From: Jeotgalibaca dankookensis
Lineage (GTDB): Bacteria > Bacillota > Bacilli > Lactobacillales > Aerococcaceae
NCBI RefSeq assembly: GCF_002005405.1
Contig: NZ_CP019728.1
Location: 1,894,001 to 1,958,000, forward strand
Direction: 5' to 3'
Length of the DNA: 64,000 nt
Within the stretch, counting starts at the first letter, position 1. Each line of letters opens with the position of its first letter. Shown here one piece after another: positions 18,812 to 27,231 of the stretch. The position numbers and the translations under genes were made by a program. The notes below the pieces were generated by a model. The model worked only from the letters and a program-made list of their open reading frames with translations, was not told the origin of the DNA and searched no databases.

Positions 18812-20101
18812 TTAAAAAAGAATCTCAAAAATAGTTGCTTTCTCGTCACTAACAAGTGAAATTTTACCACCATGTAATCTTACTATTTCTTGAGCTATTT
18901 CTAAACCTAAACCACTTCCTGAAGGATTTCTTGTCGAAAAGGGTTGAAAGATATCAGGATAATCTGCTAACGAAACAATTTGACCATCATTTTTAAAACG
19001 GATACAAATATGCGGTTCATCTTTAAAGAGTTCGATTGCTATATAGTCATCTGAATAATTGAGTTGATTTTGGATAAGATTTTCAAATAATATAGTTAAA
19101 AGAGCAGGGTACCCTTCAAAGTAAATAGAATCCCTAGCTTCAAACTGAATCTTTTTGTTACTCATAGGTCTAAATATATCGATTGTTCGTTTAATTGTAT
19201 CTGTCAAGTTAACCGTTTCAGGCTTTTCCTCTTTATTCCTCTCTAATATGTATTCTGAAAAGCGTAATAATTCAGTTGTTTTATCTTCTATTCTCTTTAC
19301 TTGTTCATTAATAACCACTAAAGAATCTTCTAAAGTACCTTTGGGGTATAAACCATCCATAGCAGCATTTGTATAACCCTTGATAATCATAGTCGGTGTT
19401 TTGAGTTCATGTGAAACAAAACCAATCATAGCTTGGTTCCGCTCGTCTTTTTCGATTAAACGTTTCTTCATAAAATTAAAAGAGGCAATTAAAGACTGAA
19501 TATCACTGTCTTTTGTTGTAATTTTAATTTCTTCTGATGTGGCCTTATCTGTAGAAATCATTTCAGCCTGTTGCTTGACTAAGGAAATGTTTCTGTAGAG
19601 TAGATTACTGAGTTGTTTGAAGAGCAAGAATGCTAACAAGAAAATGACAATTAAAAATACAAAAAAAATTAACCCGATTCGTGGCAGAATTTCCATGTAC
19701 AAATCCCGTATAATAGAGTATTCATAAATTTGCTCGCCGTTTTTTGTATCTAATTCAATCATAACTAATAATTGTTTATCATCAATATTTTCTCGGTAGA
19801 TTTGTTTATTTTCATTTTGCCTCTTTTTTAAGTCTTCAACGATTTTTTTGACTTTCTCTCCATGAATCGCCTCTACAACGTCGATATTGTCCGTTGTAAC
19901 GCCTACAATCCACTCATTGTTTACTCCGATGTCTTGCTTTTTTTGATAGGTATACTCATTAATGACACGGTCTTCAAAGATCGTCCCAAAATAATAATAA
20001 GACCACCCATATAAGATACCTAACCCAACGATAAAGGTTAAGGTAAAAAGAGAAATAAGAATAACTAACGACTTATTTATTAACCAAGATCCTTTTTTCA
20101 T
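18812..20101 (-). CDS. sensor histidine kinase beside the YfcC/opine dehydrogenase pair
   Basis: 429 residues. A membrane segment (about 10-33), an extracytoplasmic region of about 100 residues, a second segment (about 142-162), a HAMP-like linker, the HisKA helix with phosphoacceptor His231 (FVSHELKTP), and an ATPase domain with the N-box (ENLIQNQLNYS) and GSGLGLEIAQE. Its ATG overlaps the response regulator stop by 4 bp (ATGA), so the pair is translationally coupled. It diverges from the yfcC-like gene, which is the most likely target; the stimulus is not known. Confidence 0.9.
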   Translation of the reverse strand: MKKGSWLINKSLVILISLFTLTFIVGLGILYGWSYYYFGTIFEDRVINEYTYQKKQDIGVNNEWIVGVTTDNIDVVEAIHGEKVKKIVEDLKKRQNENKQIYRENIDDKQLLVMIELDTKNGEQIYEYSIIRDLYMEILPRIGLIFFVFLIVIFLLAFLLFKQLSNLLYRNISLVKQQAEMISTDKATSEEIKITTKDSDIQSLIASFNFMKKRLIEKDERNQAMIGFVSHELKTPTMIIKGYTNAAMDGLYPKGTLEDSLVVINEQVKRIEDKTTELLRFSEYILERNKEEKPETVNLTDTIKRTIDIFRPMSNKKIQFEARDSIYFEGYPALLTILFENLIQNQLNYSDDYIAIELFKDEPHICIRFKNDGQIVSLADYPDIFQPFSTRNPSGSGLGLEIAQEIVRLHGGKISLVSDEKATIFEILF

Positions 20102-20748
20102 CCGTTCATCCGATACCCATAACCATAAAGCGTATCAATTGCTAAGCGTGGCATTTTTTTTCGTAAATTTTTTATTTGGTTATCGATGATTCGGTCATTT
20201 ACAAAAGAATCATTTTCCCAAATTTTAGCGATAATTTGTTCGCGTGACAGGGCAATCCCTTTATTCTTTATAAAATAAAGTAAGGTATCTAATTCTTTTG
20301 TACTCAAGGGTATTTTTTCATCGTTATGGTCATATACACTTCTTTGGACCTGATTAATCGTGTAATCTTGGATTTTTACGACTTCAGCACTTGTTTTCAA
20401 ATGGGTCAGTTTTGAAATACGGTATATTAATTCTTCCGGTAAGAAAGGTTTTGTAATATAATCATCGGTTCCAACTTCAAATCCTTTGACGCGGTCTAGA
20501 CTAGAGGTCTTAGCAGAAATGATGATACTAGCCATGTTTGGATACTGTTTTTTTATTTCAGCTAACAGATCTAAACCGTCTCCATCGGGAAGCATTAAGT
20601 CCAATACACAAATTGATATGGAAGAATCCAATTTTTTAATCGCTTCTTGGTACGTTTCGCAACTGGTTACTCTCCAGCCATGACGCGTGAGATAAAAATA
20701 AAGAAGATTGGTTATTTCTTTATCGTCTTCTACTAATAAAATATGCAT
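20098..20748 (-). CDS. OmpR-family response regulator
   Basis: 216 residues from ATG 20748, which follows AGGAGG at 20754-20759; an upstream in-frame extension lacks such a site. Receiver domain with acidic pocket EDD at 8-9 and phosphoacceptor Asp50 (VLDLMLPDGDG), the conserved KPF lysine, then a winged-helix DNA-binding domain (LSTKELDTLLYFIKNKG, GYGYRMNG end). Operon with the overlapping histidine kinase gene; divergent from the yfcC-like transporter across a 144-bp region that holds palindromes. Confidence 0.92.
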   Translation of the reverse strand: MHILLVEDDKEITNLLYFYLTRHGWRVTSCETYQEAIKKLDSSISICVLDLMLPDGDGLDLLAEIKKQYPNMASIIISAKTSSLDRVKGFEVGTDDYITKPFLPEELIYRISKLTHLKTSAEVVKIQDYTINQVQRSVYDHNDEKIPLSTKELDTLLYFIKNKGIALSREQIIAKIWENDSFVNDRIIDNQIKNLRKKMPRLAIDTLYGYGYRMNG

Positions 20749-20778
20749 ACTATTCCTCCTTGATATATTTCCATACAT

Positions 20779-20818
20779 TTGACTCAATTCTATACAATTG
20801 TATCATTTTTATGATACA
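20779..20818. promoter_or_regulatory. overlapping palindromes and promoter in the divergent intergenic region
   Basis: ATACAATTGTAT (20792-20803) is a perfect palindrome and overlaps TGTATCAT-TTTT-ATGATACA (20799-20818), a perfect 8-bp inverted repeat. They overlap a plus-strand promoter candidate TTGACT (20779-20784)/TATCAT (20801-20806), spacer 16. A likely operator for the adjacent response regulator or another regulator of the yfcC-like gene. Confidence 0.5.
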
Positions 20819-20838
20819 TAGTTACTTTATACTATAAA

Positions 20839-20852
20839 TGTAAGCGCAATCA
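20839..20852 (+). promoter_or_regulatory. cre-like site before the yfcC-like gene
   Basis: TGTAAGCGCAATCA fits the cre consensus at 13 of 14 positions and lies 41 bp before the yfcC-like start, downstream of the promoter candidate, a position suited to CcpA repression. Confidence 0.55.
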
Positions 20853-20892
20853 AACTACGCTTTACGCACTATCTACTTAAGGAGGACATTCA

Positions 20893-22335
20893 GTGGAAAA
20901 AAAGAAAAAAATATCCCTATCATCATTTAGTATTCTATTTATTATTTTACTTTTACTTGCTTTAATTTCAATTGTTTTAGCAGGTCAACCATTTGATCCC
21001 GCACTTTTAACGGCAACGGACACAGTTGCAAAAGTTATCCCAGCAAGCCTTTCAACAATTGTTATGGCACCTTTCAACGGTTTTAAAGATGCGATTGAAA
21101 TCTGTATTTTTATCTTAATGCTAGGGGGTTACCTAAGTATTGTGAATAAGACTGGTGCACTAGAAGCAGGTATTCAGTCTGTCGTTAAAAAATTAAAAGG
21201 GAATGAATTGATTATTATTCCTATTTTAATGATTTTGTTTTCTATAGGTGGTTCTACTTTTGGAATGGCGGAAGAAACACTTCCGTTTTATGCCTTATTG
21301 ACTTCTGTAATGGTTGTGGCGGGTTTTGATACGATTGTATCAGTTGGGACTGTGTTATTAGGTTCCGGAGCGGGTGTATTAGGTTCAACTGTTAATCCAT
21401 TTGCGACAGGTGTGGCTATGGATGCACTGACAGCCATTAATATTGAAACCAATGCTGGCATTGTTATCGGAATTGGGATTGCGTTATGGTTAGTGACGTT
21501 GTTACCTTTTTTATATTTTGTTATGAGCTACGCGAAAAGAGTAAAGGCAGATAAAGGGTCTACTATTCTCTCACTACAAGAGCAAGAAGATATGAATCTA
21601 GAATTTAGAAAAAAATCTTCACAAGAATTTTCTTTTACAAAAAAACATAAAATCGTCTTAATATTGTTCGGTCTTTCATTCTTAATTATGATTGTCTCTT
21701 TAATACCTTGGCAAAACTTTGGAATAACTATTTTTAATGGTTGGACAGCTGTTTTAACAGGTAATAGTTTTGGAGAATGGTATTTTGGAGATTTATCCAT
21801 GCTCTTTTTAATTATGGGACTTGTAATTGCTTTTGTCTATAGATTGAAAGAAAGACAAACCATTTCAGCATTCGTTGCTGGGGCAAGCGATATGTTATCC
21901 GTTGTTTTAATTATCGTAGTAGCAAGAGGAACTTCGGTACTAATGGCATCTACTCATTTAGATTTACTTATTCTAGATCGAGCTACGATGCTGCTAGGCG
22001 GTTTATCACCTATTTTATTTATTATAGGCAGTTTCATTGTTTATTTCTTTTTAGCATTTTTAATTCCCTCTTCTTCTGGGCTTGCATATGTGACAATGCC
22101 GATTATGGGTGGGTTAGCTTATGAAATGGGAATCGCACCAGAAATTATGATTATGATCTTTGCTTCTACGCATGGGGTCATCAATTTGGTCAGCCCCACC
22201 TCAGGTATATTAATGGGTGGTTTAGAAATGAATAAAATTGAATATGCAACGTGGATCCGTTTTATGAGAATGCCAATTTTTACTATTTTAATAACAAATT
22301 TAGCTGTCTTAATTTTGTCTCTTTATATTTTATAA
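20893..22335 (+). CDS. YfcC/DcuC-family transporter
   Basis: 480-residue polytopic membrane protein with about 12 hydrophobic segments. It belongs to the YfcC/C4-dicarboxylate anaerobic carrier family, which also includes arginine/ornithine and other amino acid carriers. Family-like stretches include GGSTFGMAEETLPFYALL and the C-terminal STHGVINLVSPTSGILMGG. The start is GTG after AGGAGG. It is 27 bp before the opine dehydrogenase gene, so the pair probably moves and converts one compound: an opine, or the amino acid from which one is made. Substrate is inferred from context only. Confidence 0.85.
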   Translation: MEKKKKISLSSFSILFIILLLLALISIVLAGQPFDPALLTATDTVAKVIPASLSTIVMAPFNGFKDAIEICIFILMLGGYLSIVNKTGALEAGIQSVVKKLKGNELIIIPILMILFSIGGSTFGMAEETLPFYALLTSVMVVAGFDTIVSVGTVLLGSGAGVLGSTVNPFATGVAMDALTAINIETNAGIVIGIGIALWLVTLLPFLYFVMSYAKRVKADKGSTILSLQEQEDMNLEFRKKSSQEFSFTKKHKIVLILFGLSFLIMIVSLIPWQNFGITIFNGWTAVLTGNSFGEWYFGDLSMLFLIMGLVIAFVYRLKERQTISAFVAGASDMLSVVLIIVVARGTSVLMASTHLDLLILDRATMLLGGLSPILFIIGSFIVYFFLAFLIPSSSGLAYVTMPIMGGLAYEMGIAPEIMIMIFASTHGVINLVSPTSGILMGGLEMNKIEYATWIRFMRMPIFTILITNLAVLILSLYIL

Positions 22336-22362
22336 AAAATAATGATGTGGAGGAATTTAATA

Positions 22363-23454
22363 ATGAAAAATATTACGGTAATAGGTGCTGGTAACGGTGG
22401 TATGACGGCTGCTTATCATTTTTCAAAAGAAGGCCACTCTGTTTGTATCTACGATCATGCTGATTTTGCTACGCAAATAGACGCTATCAACGCTAATGGC
22501 GGTATTACCGCTCTAGCTGAGCATCACGGCGAAAGTATGATGTTTTCAGGAACTGAAAAAATTACAAAAGCCACAACTAACATAAAAGAAGCCCTAGAAT
22601 TTTCTACCATCTTAGTGATGATATGCCCTTCATTTGCACAAGAAATTCTATTTAAAGATATGCTGCCATATTTGACTTCAGAACATAAGTTAATAATTAT
22701 GCCTGGGAATTATGGGGGGATGGTCTTACAAAAAATGGTAAGCGATAGTGATAAACCAAATCTTAATATGGTTTTTATAGATGCTATCAGTATTCCATGG
22801 GCTTGTAGAATTGTATCTCCCGGTGTCATATCTATTATGGGTATTAAAACATTTTTACCGATGAGTATTTTCCCTCAAGAATTAAGTACGCCTGACTTAC
22901 AAGCGGACATACAAAACGTTTTTCCTATTCCAGTAGAGTTTTTAGATGATCCGATTCATGCTGGTTTGGAAAATATAAATTTCGGTGGGCACCCTTTACT
23001 TACAACTTTAAATATGGGGATTCTAGAAAACTTCGATGGAAAATTCAACTATTATCGTGACTGCTGTAGCACCGCTACAGCGAACGCCGCAGCCAAGATG
23101 GACAAGGAACGTTTAGCGGTAGGTGCAAGTTGGGGCTATGATTTGCGTACCGAACTAGAAGCCATGAATGCCCTTTATGACAGTAACTATGATACCGTTT
23201 ATGAGTTTAACCGTGCATCTACTACTCATGTTAAAATTGATAGTGCGCCAGCTTCTTCTAAAAACCGCTATATTACAGAAGATGTCCCTTATTTATTAGT
23301 TCCATGCTATGAACTAGCAAAAGCAAAAGGGATAAAAGTACCTATTGTCGAATCGTGTATTCATATCGCTTCTGCTTATAACGATGAAAATTACTTTGAA
23401 ACAGGTAGAACATTAGAAAAAATGGGGTTAATATCTCAAAAATCGAATATGTAA
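22363..23454 (+). CDS. NAD/NADP octopine/nopaline (opine) dehydrogenase family protein
   Basis: 363 residues from ATG 22363, chosen because GGAGG ends ten bases upstream and the Rossmann motif ITVIGAGNGGMTAAYHF then starts at residue 3. The C-terminal half is the octopine dehydrogenase helical domain, with the conserved His/Asn-rich region around PIHAGLENINFGGHPLL. The family reversibly condenses the amino group of an amino acid with a 2-oxo acid such as pyruvate, using NAD(P)H. Co-transcribed with the YfcC transporter and divergent from a two-component system. It could make an opine as a redox sink or break down an imported opine; sequence alone does not decide. Confidence 0.85.
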   Translation: MKNITVIGAGNGGMTAAYHFSKEGHSVCIYDHADFATQIDAINANGGITALAEHHGESMMFSGTEKITKATTNIKEALEFSTILVMICPSFAQEILFKDMLPYLTSEHKLIIMPGNYGGMVLQKMVSDSDKPNLNMVFIDAISIPWACRIVSPGVISIMGIKTFLPMSIFPQELSTPDLQADIQNVFPIPVEFLDDPIHAGLENINFGGHPLLTTLNMGILENFDGKFNYYRDCCSTATANAAAKMDKERLAVGASWGYDLRTELEAMNALYDSNYDTVYEFNRASTTHVKIDSAPASSKNRYITEDVPYLLVPCYELAKAKGIKVPIVESCIHIASAYNDENYFETGRTLEKMGLISQKSNM

Positions 23455-23460
23455 AAAATA

Positions 23461-23500
23461 GAGGCTCTCTCGTTTTCAAGTGAGAGAGCCTCTATTTTTT
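23461..23500. terminator. bidirectional terminator
   Basis: GAGGCTCTCTC (23461-23471) pairs with GAGAGAGCCTC (23482-23492), with A and T runs on both sides. It ends the yfcC-opine dehydrogenase operon and the convergent cstA gene. Confidence 0.88.
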
Positions 23501-23517
23501 TGTATTATTCAAATAAT

Positions 23518-24996
23518 TTAAAGAATTGATTCAGGGTAAATTTCTCGGATCGATAATTGATCATTGATTAAAGCACTTTCTGAGGTTAATCCTGATTTCA
23601 ATAATCGAACATGTCGGAAGAATAGCAGTAAGATTCCTAAGGCAAGAGCTGCACTGACGTAGTAGGAAATAGTCATTGGTAAATTAAATCCAATGGGCTC
23701 TGTTAGAAGATATAAAATAACTAAATACAGCATAAATGTTCCTGGAATGAGCGTAAAGAAGTAATTGCGACTCTTTAAAAAGAGATAGGCAGTGCTAACA
23801 AAGAGCGCAATAACGGCAGTTACTTGATTTGCCCAGGTAAAGTAACGCCATAGAATATTAAAGTCAATAAACATAAGAGCGATACTGATTGCAAAAATAG
23901 GAATCGTAATCATAAAACGGTTTGATAATTTTGCTTGGGTTAATTTAATATAATCGGCAATAACCATTCGTAAACTTCTAAAAGCAGTATCTCCAGAAGT
24001 AATCGGGAGAACGATGACGCCTAAAATTCCGATTGTACCACCAATAGTTCCTAATAAAGTAAAGGTAATTTCACTGACTGCAGCAGAAGCGGTTCCTTCC
24101 GAAATGATTTGGCTCAATGTTTGGCCATCAAACAAAGCAATGGCAGCAGCAGCCCAAAGCATAGCAATGATACCCTCAGTAATCATCGCTCCGTAAAAGA
24201 CCCAACGTCCTTCAGACTCATTTTTAAGTGTCCGTGAAATAATCGGTGATTGGGTGGCATGGAAACCAGATAAGGCACCACAAGAAATAGTAAAGAATAA
24301 ACCGGGAATAATCGGCACATCATTAGGATGCATATTTTGAAGGGTTAATTCGGGAATATTGGTAATATTTCCAGTCGCAAACAGTGTGATTCCGACCCCC
24401 AAACTTGTCAAAATAAGTAATGCTCCGAAGTAAGGATAGATTTTACCAATTAAAGTATCAATCGGTAAAATAGTAGATAAGAAATAATAAATAAAAATAA
24501 GAAGGACCCAAAATCGACGATCCATGAAGCCAGGGGTTAATCCAGCCAATAAAGATGCAGGAGAAGTTACGAATACGGTACCAACTAATAATAATAAAAG
24601 TGCAGTAAACAAGTTAACGATGTGTTTCATTATTCGACCGAGATACTTACTTGCTAATTCAGGTAAATGTGCGCCATTATTACGCAAAGAAATCATACCT
24701 AAGTAATAGTCATGGACAGCACCAGCGAAAATACTACCAAGCACAATCCATAGAAAAGCAACCGGGCCATATAAAGCACCCATAATTGGCCCAAATATAG
24801 GCCCGGTTCCAGCAATATTTAATAATTGTATCAGCCAATTACGCTGCTTCTCCATTGGAACGAAATCTGTCCCATCTTCTAAAACAGTTGCTGGTGTTTC
24901 CCGATTTGGTTCTACTCCAAAATTTTTATAAATAATTTTGGAATAAAATACATACCCTAATACTAATAAAATAATACCTAATATAAATGTGTACAT
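23518..24996 (-). CDS. cstA: CstA-family carbon starvation protein (pyruvate/peptide transporter)
   Basis: 492-residue membrane protein with more than ten hydrophobic segments; the N-terminal CstA core has FGPIMGALYGPVAFLWI and GAVHDYYLGMISLRNNGA. CstA proteins have been linked to peptide use and pyruvate uptake under carbon limitation. This is the short Gram-positive form (E. coli CstA is about 700 residues). AAAGGGTGA precedes the ATG, and a cre site lies 20-35 bp upstream, matching induction on carbon limitation through CcpA. Confidence 0.9.
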   Translation of the reverse strand: MYTFILGIILLVLGYVFYSKIIYKNFGVEPNRETPATVLEDGTDFVPMEKQRNWLIQLLNIAGTGPIFGPIMGALYGPVAFLWIVLGSIFAGAVHDYYLGMISLRNNGAHLPELASKYLGRIMKHIVNLFTALLLLLVGTVFVTSPASLLAGLTPGFMDRRFWVLLIFIYYFLSTILPIDTLIGKIYPYFGALLILTSLGVGITLFATGNITNIPELTLQNMHPNDVPIIPGLFFTISCGALSGFHATQSPIISRTLKNESEGRWVFYGAMITEGIIAMLWAAAAIALFDGQTLSQIISEGTASAAVSEITFTLLGTIGGTIGILGVIVLPITSGDTAFRSLRMVIADYIKLTQAKLSNRFMITIPIFAISIALMFIDFNILWRYFTWANQVTAVIALFVSTAYLFLKSRNYFFTLIPGTFMLYLVILYLLTEPIGFNLPMTISYYVSAALALGILLLFFRHVRLLKSGLTSESALINDQLSIREIYPESIL

Positions 24997-25017
24997 TTTG
25001 TCACCCTTTCCTTAATT

Positions 25018-25031
25018 TGTAAACGCTTTCC
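25018..25031 (-). promoter_or_regulatory. cre site upstream of cstA
   Basis: TGTAAACGCTTTCC on the plus strand fits cre at 13 of 14 positions; the site is nearly palindromic, so orientation matters little. It lies in the upstream region of the minus-strand cstA gene. Confidence 0.65.
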
Positions 25032-25115
25032 TTTATGCACATTAAGAACTATATCAGATTTTTCAGAAGGATTCAATATAGTAAGAGTGATAATGTGAAT
25101 GTTTTCATAATTATA

Positions 25116-25154
25116 TTAAAAAGGACTGAAGCGATTGCTCCAGTCCCTTTTTAA
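25116..25154 (-). terminator. terminator of the menA-like gene
   Basis: AAAAAGGACTG and CAGTCCCTTTTT form a hairpin around the central AAGCGATTGCTC, placed just beyond the menA-like stop on the minus strand. Confidence 0.75.
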
Positions 25155-25167
25155 GAGTAAACAAAGA

Positions 25168-26076
25168 TTAAATATCAAACCACATACCGATAATAAACGG
25201 AATTAAAATGGCAACAGGAATAACAAATGAATTGATAACGGAAGCGAGCATACCAGTATCTTTATCATGTTTTATTATCACTTTTCGAATGTTCTTTTGG
25301 ATAATCGGAACAGCAAGAAAGAAGAAGATAACAAGTTTCGGGAAGGTTCCAATTAATATAGAAACTATAACTGAAGCATATACGGAGTAATAGAAGAACC
25401 GGTAAACAGTGAGAGCTTTTTCAACACCGATATAATAGGGAAGCGTGAAACGATTATCTTCAATATCTTCTTCTAGATCACCAATATTATTAGCAAGCAT
25501 AATGGCCATCACGGTAATAGCCGTTGGAACCGAAGCGATTACAAGTTGGACCAAGGTTACGAAATCAAATTGGATAACTTCATAAGCATTTACGTAAACT
25601 GTTGAGAAGAAAATACCAAATCCCATAGATAAACCAACAAAAAATTCTCCAAATGGTGTACTTGCAATGGGACGTGGACCAGCCGTATATAAAATCCCAA
25701 TTGAAAAGTTAATAATTACCGCATATAGTAAGATAAGACTCGTTTGAGTAACAAGATAAATACCGATAATTGTAGAGATTATTCCAAAAGTGAGGTAAAC
25801 ATTACTGATATCTTTTAATCTAATTTTTTCTTCGCCTAGAATAATATTGTCAGCTGAATGTTCTCCTTTTTTAATAGCAATTTCATACTCAAGATAGTTA
25901 TCACGTATATTAATAGCCATATGGAAGAGAACAATAACTATAACAGCTAATATAGAAAGAACAGGATTGAAGGTTCGATAGTTGTACCAAGCATAAGCAA
26001 TTCCTATAAAAGCAGGAAAAAAACTAGTGGTTGTAGATTCCATTTGAGAGAGTTTTAAAATATTTTTGATAGTCAT
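25168..26076 (-). CDS. menA: UbiA-family prenyltransferase, MenA/DmkA-like
   Basis: 302-residue membrane enzyme with about eight or nine hydrophobic segments. The two Asp-rich motifs of UbiA prenyltransferases are seen in NIRDNYLEYE and in NNIGDLEEDIEDN. MenA-type members attach a polyprenyl chain to 1,4-dihydroxy-2-naphthoate to make demethylmenaquinone. The polyprenyl diphosphate synthase gene lies 19 bp upstream and would supply the chain. The pair resembles dmkA/dmkB of the Listeria extracellular electron transfer locus, though no ndh2, eet or flavin-transfer gene is in the window. Confidence 0.85.
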   Translation of the reverse strand: MTIKNILKLSQMESTTTSFFPAFIGIAYAWYNYRTFNPVLSILAVIVIVLFHMAINIRDNYLEYEIAIKKGEHSADNIILGEEKIRLKDISNVYLTFGIISTIIGIYLVTQTSLILLYAVIINFSIGILYTAGPRPIASTPFGEFFVGLSMGFGIFFSTVYVNAYEVIQFDFVTLVQLVIASVPTAITVMAIMLANNIGDLEEDIEDNRFTLPYYIGVEKALTVYRFFYYSVYASVIVSILIGTFPKLVIFFFLAVPIIQKNIRKVIIKHDKDTGMLASVINSFVIPVAILIPFIIGMWFDI

Positions 26077-26095
26077 AATAGGCTCCTTTTCTATT

Positions 26096-27082
26096 TCAAA
26101 AATTTCGGTTTAGTAGTGTTTGGGTTAGCTGATAGAGGATTTCTTTTTCTGGACAGTCCGGAAGTTGTGAAATGATTTCTAAGGCTTTTTTTGTGTAGTA
26201 GGCAGCAATTTCATGTGCTTTTTTGAGACCTTGGTAATGCTCAATTAAAGAAACAACCTGATCTATATCAGCCGGAGTCATTTCTGTTTTTTTCGATAAA
26301 AGCGGAATAAAAGCCTGTTTGTTTTCTTGAAGAGCTAGGATAAGTGGGAGTGAGTAGACCCCCTGTTTGACATCCTCTAATACGGGTTTGGCAAGAATAT
26401 TGCTGGATTGAGAATAATCAAGGATATCATCTAACATTTGAAAGGCAATTCCGATATGATGACCAATCTGACTGCTTTTTTTGATGACCTCTGCGCTTGT
26501 TTTCCCCCAATAAGCACCTTCAAAGCAACTTAATTCAAATAGTTGTGCTGTTTTTCCTTTGACACTTCGTAAGTACTGTCGGAAGGTAATATCAATATTA
26601 TAAGTGTTTGCCTTCTGTTCGAGTTCCCCTAATAGCAGTCTTTTCATAGAGAGCGCATTCAATTTAATGGCTTCGGTTGATTCTGTTGCATCTGCTAGTA
26701 AGTCGAAATAAACGGAAAGTAATAAATCTCCCGCATAGACGGCTACATCTTTGCCATACTGTGACTGTACAGTTTCGAAACCTCTTCTAGTGACAGAATC
26801 ATCGATAATATCATCATGGATGAGGGTCGCTAAGTGTAAGACTTCCGTTGAAGCAGCGGCAGCAATCAATTGCTGATGATTTTGTTTTTTAATATCACCT
26901 AATTTTGAAAAAAGGAGAAAATAGGCTGGACGCAAGAGTTTACCACCACTATCTAGAAGTTGAAAGATGGTATCTTGGATTGCTTTATTCTCTATGGTTG
27001 TCTTTTCTTTAATAAGCAGAATACACTCGGATAATTGCTTATTTATATCGGGAAGTTCGTCCCACATCGGATGTATATGCAT
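26096..27082 (-). CDS. polyprenyl diphosphate synthase (HepT/DmkB-like)
   Basis: 328-residue trans-isoprenyl diphosphate synthase that extends allylic diphosphate with isopentenyl diphosphate. The first Asp-rich motif is in IHDDIIDDS and the second in LDDILDY; GGKLLRPA is the usual substrate-binding stretch. AAGGAG lies before the ATG. It is the upstream gene of a two-gene operon with the MenA-like prenyltransferase, so it probably makes the quinone side chain. Chain length cannot be told with confidence. Confidence 0.9.
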   Translation of the reverse strand: MHIHPMWDELPDINKQLSECILLIKEKTTIENKAIQDTIFQLLDSGGKLLRPAYFLLFSKLGDIKKQNHQQLIAAAASTEVLHLATLIHDDIIDDSVTRRGFETVQSQYGKDVAVYAGDLLLSVYFDLLADATESTEAIKLNALSMKRLLLGELEQKANTYNIDITFRQYLRSVKGKTAQLFELSCFEGAYWGKTSAEVIKKSSQIGHHIGIAFQMLDDILDYSQSSNILAKPVLEDVKQGVYSLPLILALQENKQAFIPLLSKKTEMTPADIDQVVSLIEHYQGLKKAHEIAAYYTKKALEIISQLPDCPEKEILYQLTQTLLNRNF

Positions 27083-27179
27083 CGTTTTATTCTCCTTCTT
27101 AAAAGATAACTATAGGTTGTGGTGAATCAAGTGACCACCATTCTACCAGAAAAATTCTAAAATAATAAATAAATTGTAT

Positions 27180-27218
27180 AAAAAATACGGCTGGACAATT
27201 GTCCTAGCCGTATTTTCC
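27180..27218. terminator. terminator after the P450 gene
   Basis: ATACGGCTGGACAA and TTGTCCTAGCCGTAT form a long hairpin with one bulged base, bounded by A and T runs, between the P450 stop and the polyprenyl synthase promoter region. Confidence 0.8.
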
Positions 27219-27231
27219 GTAAAGGAAGTTA

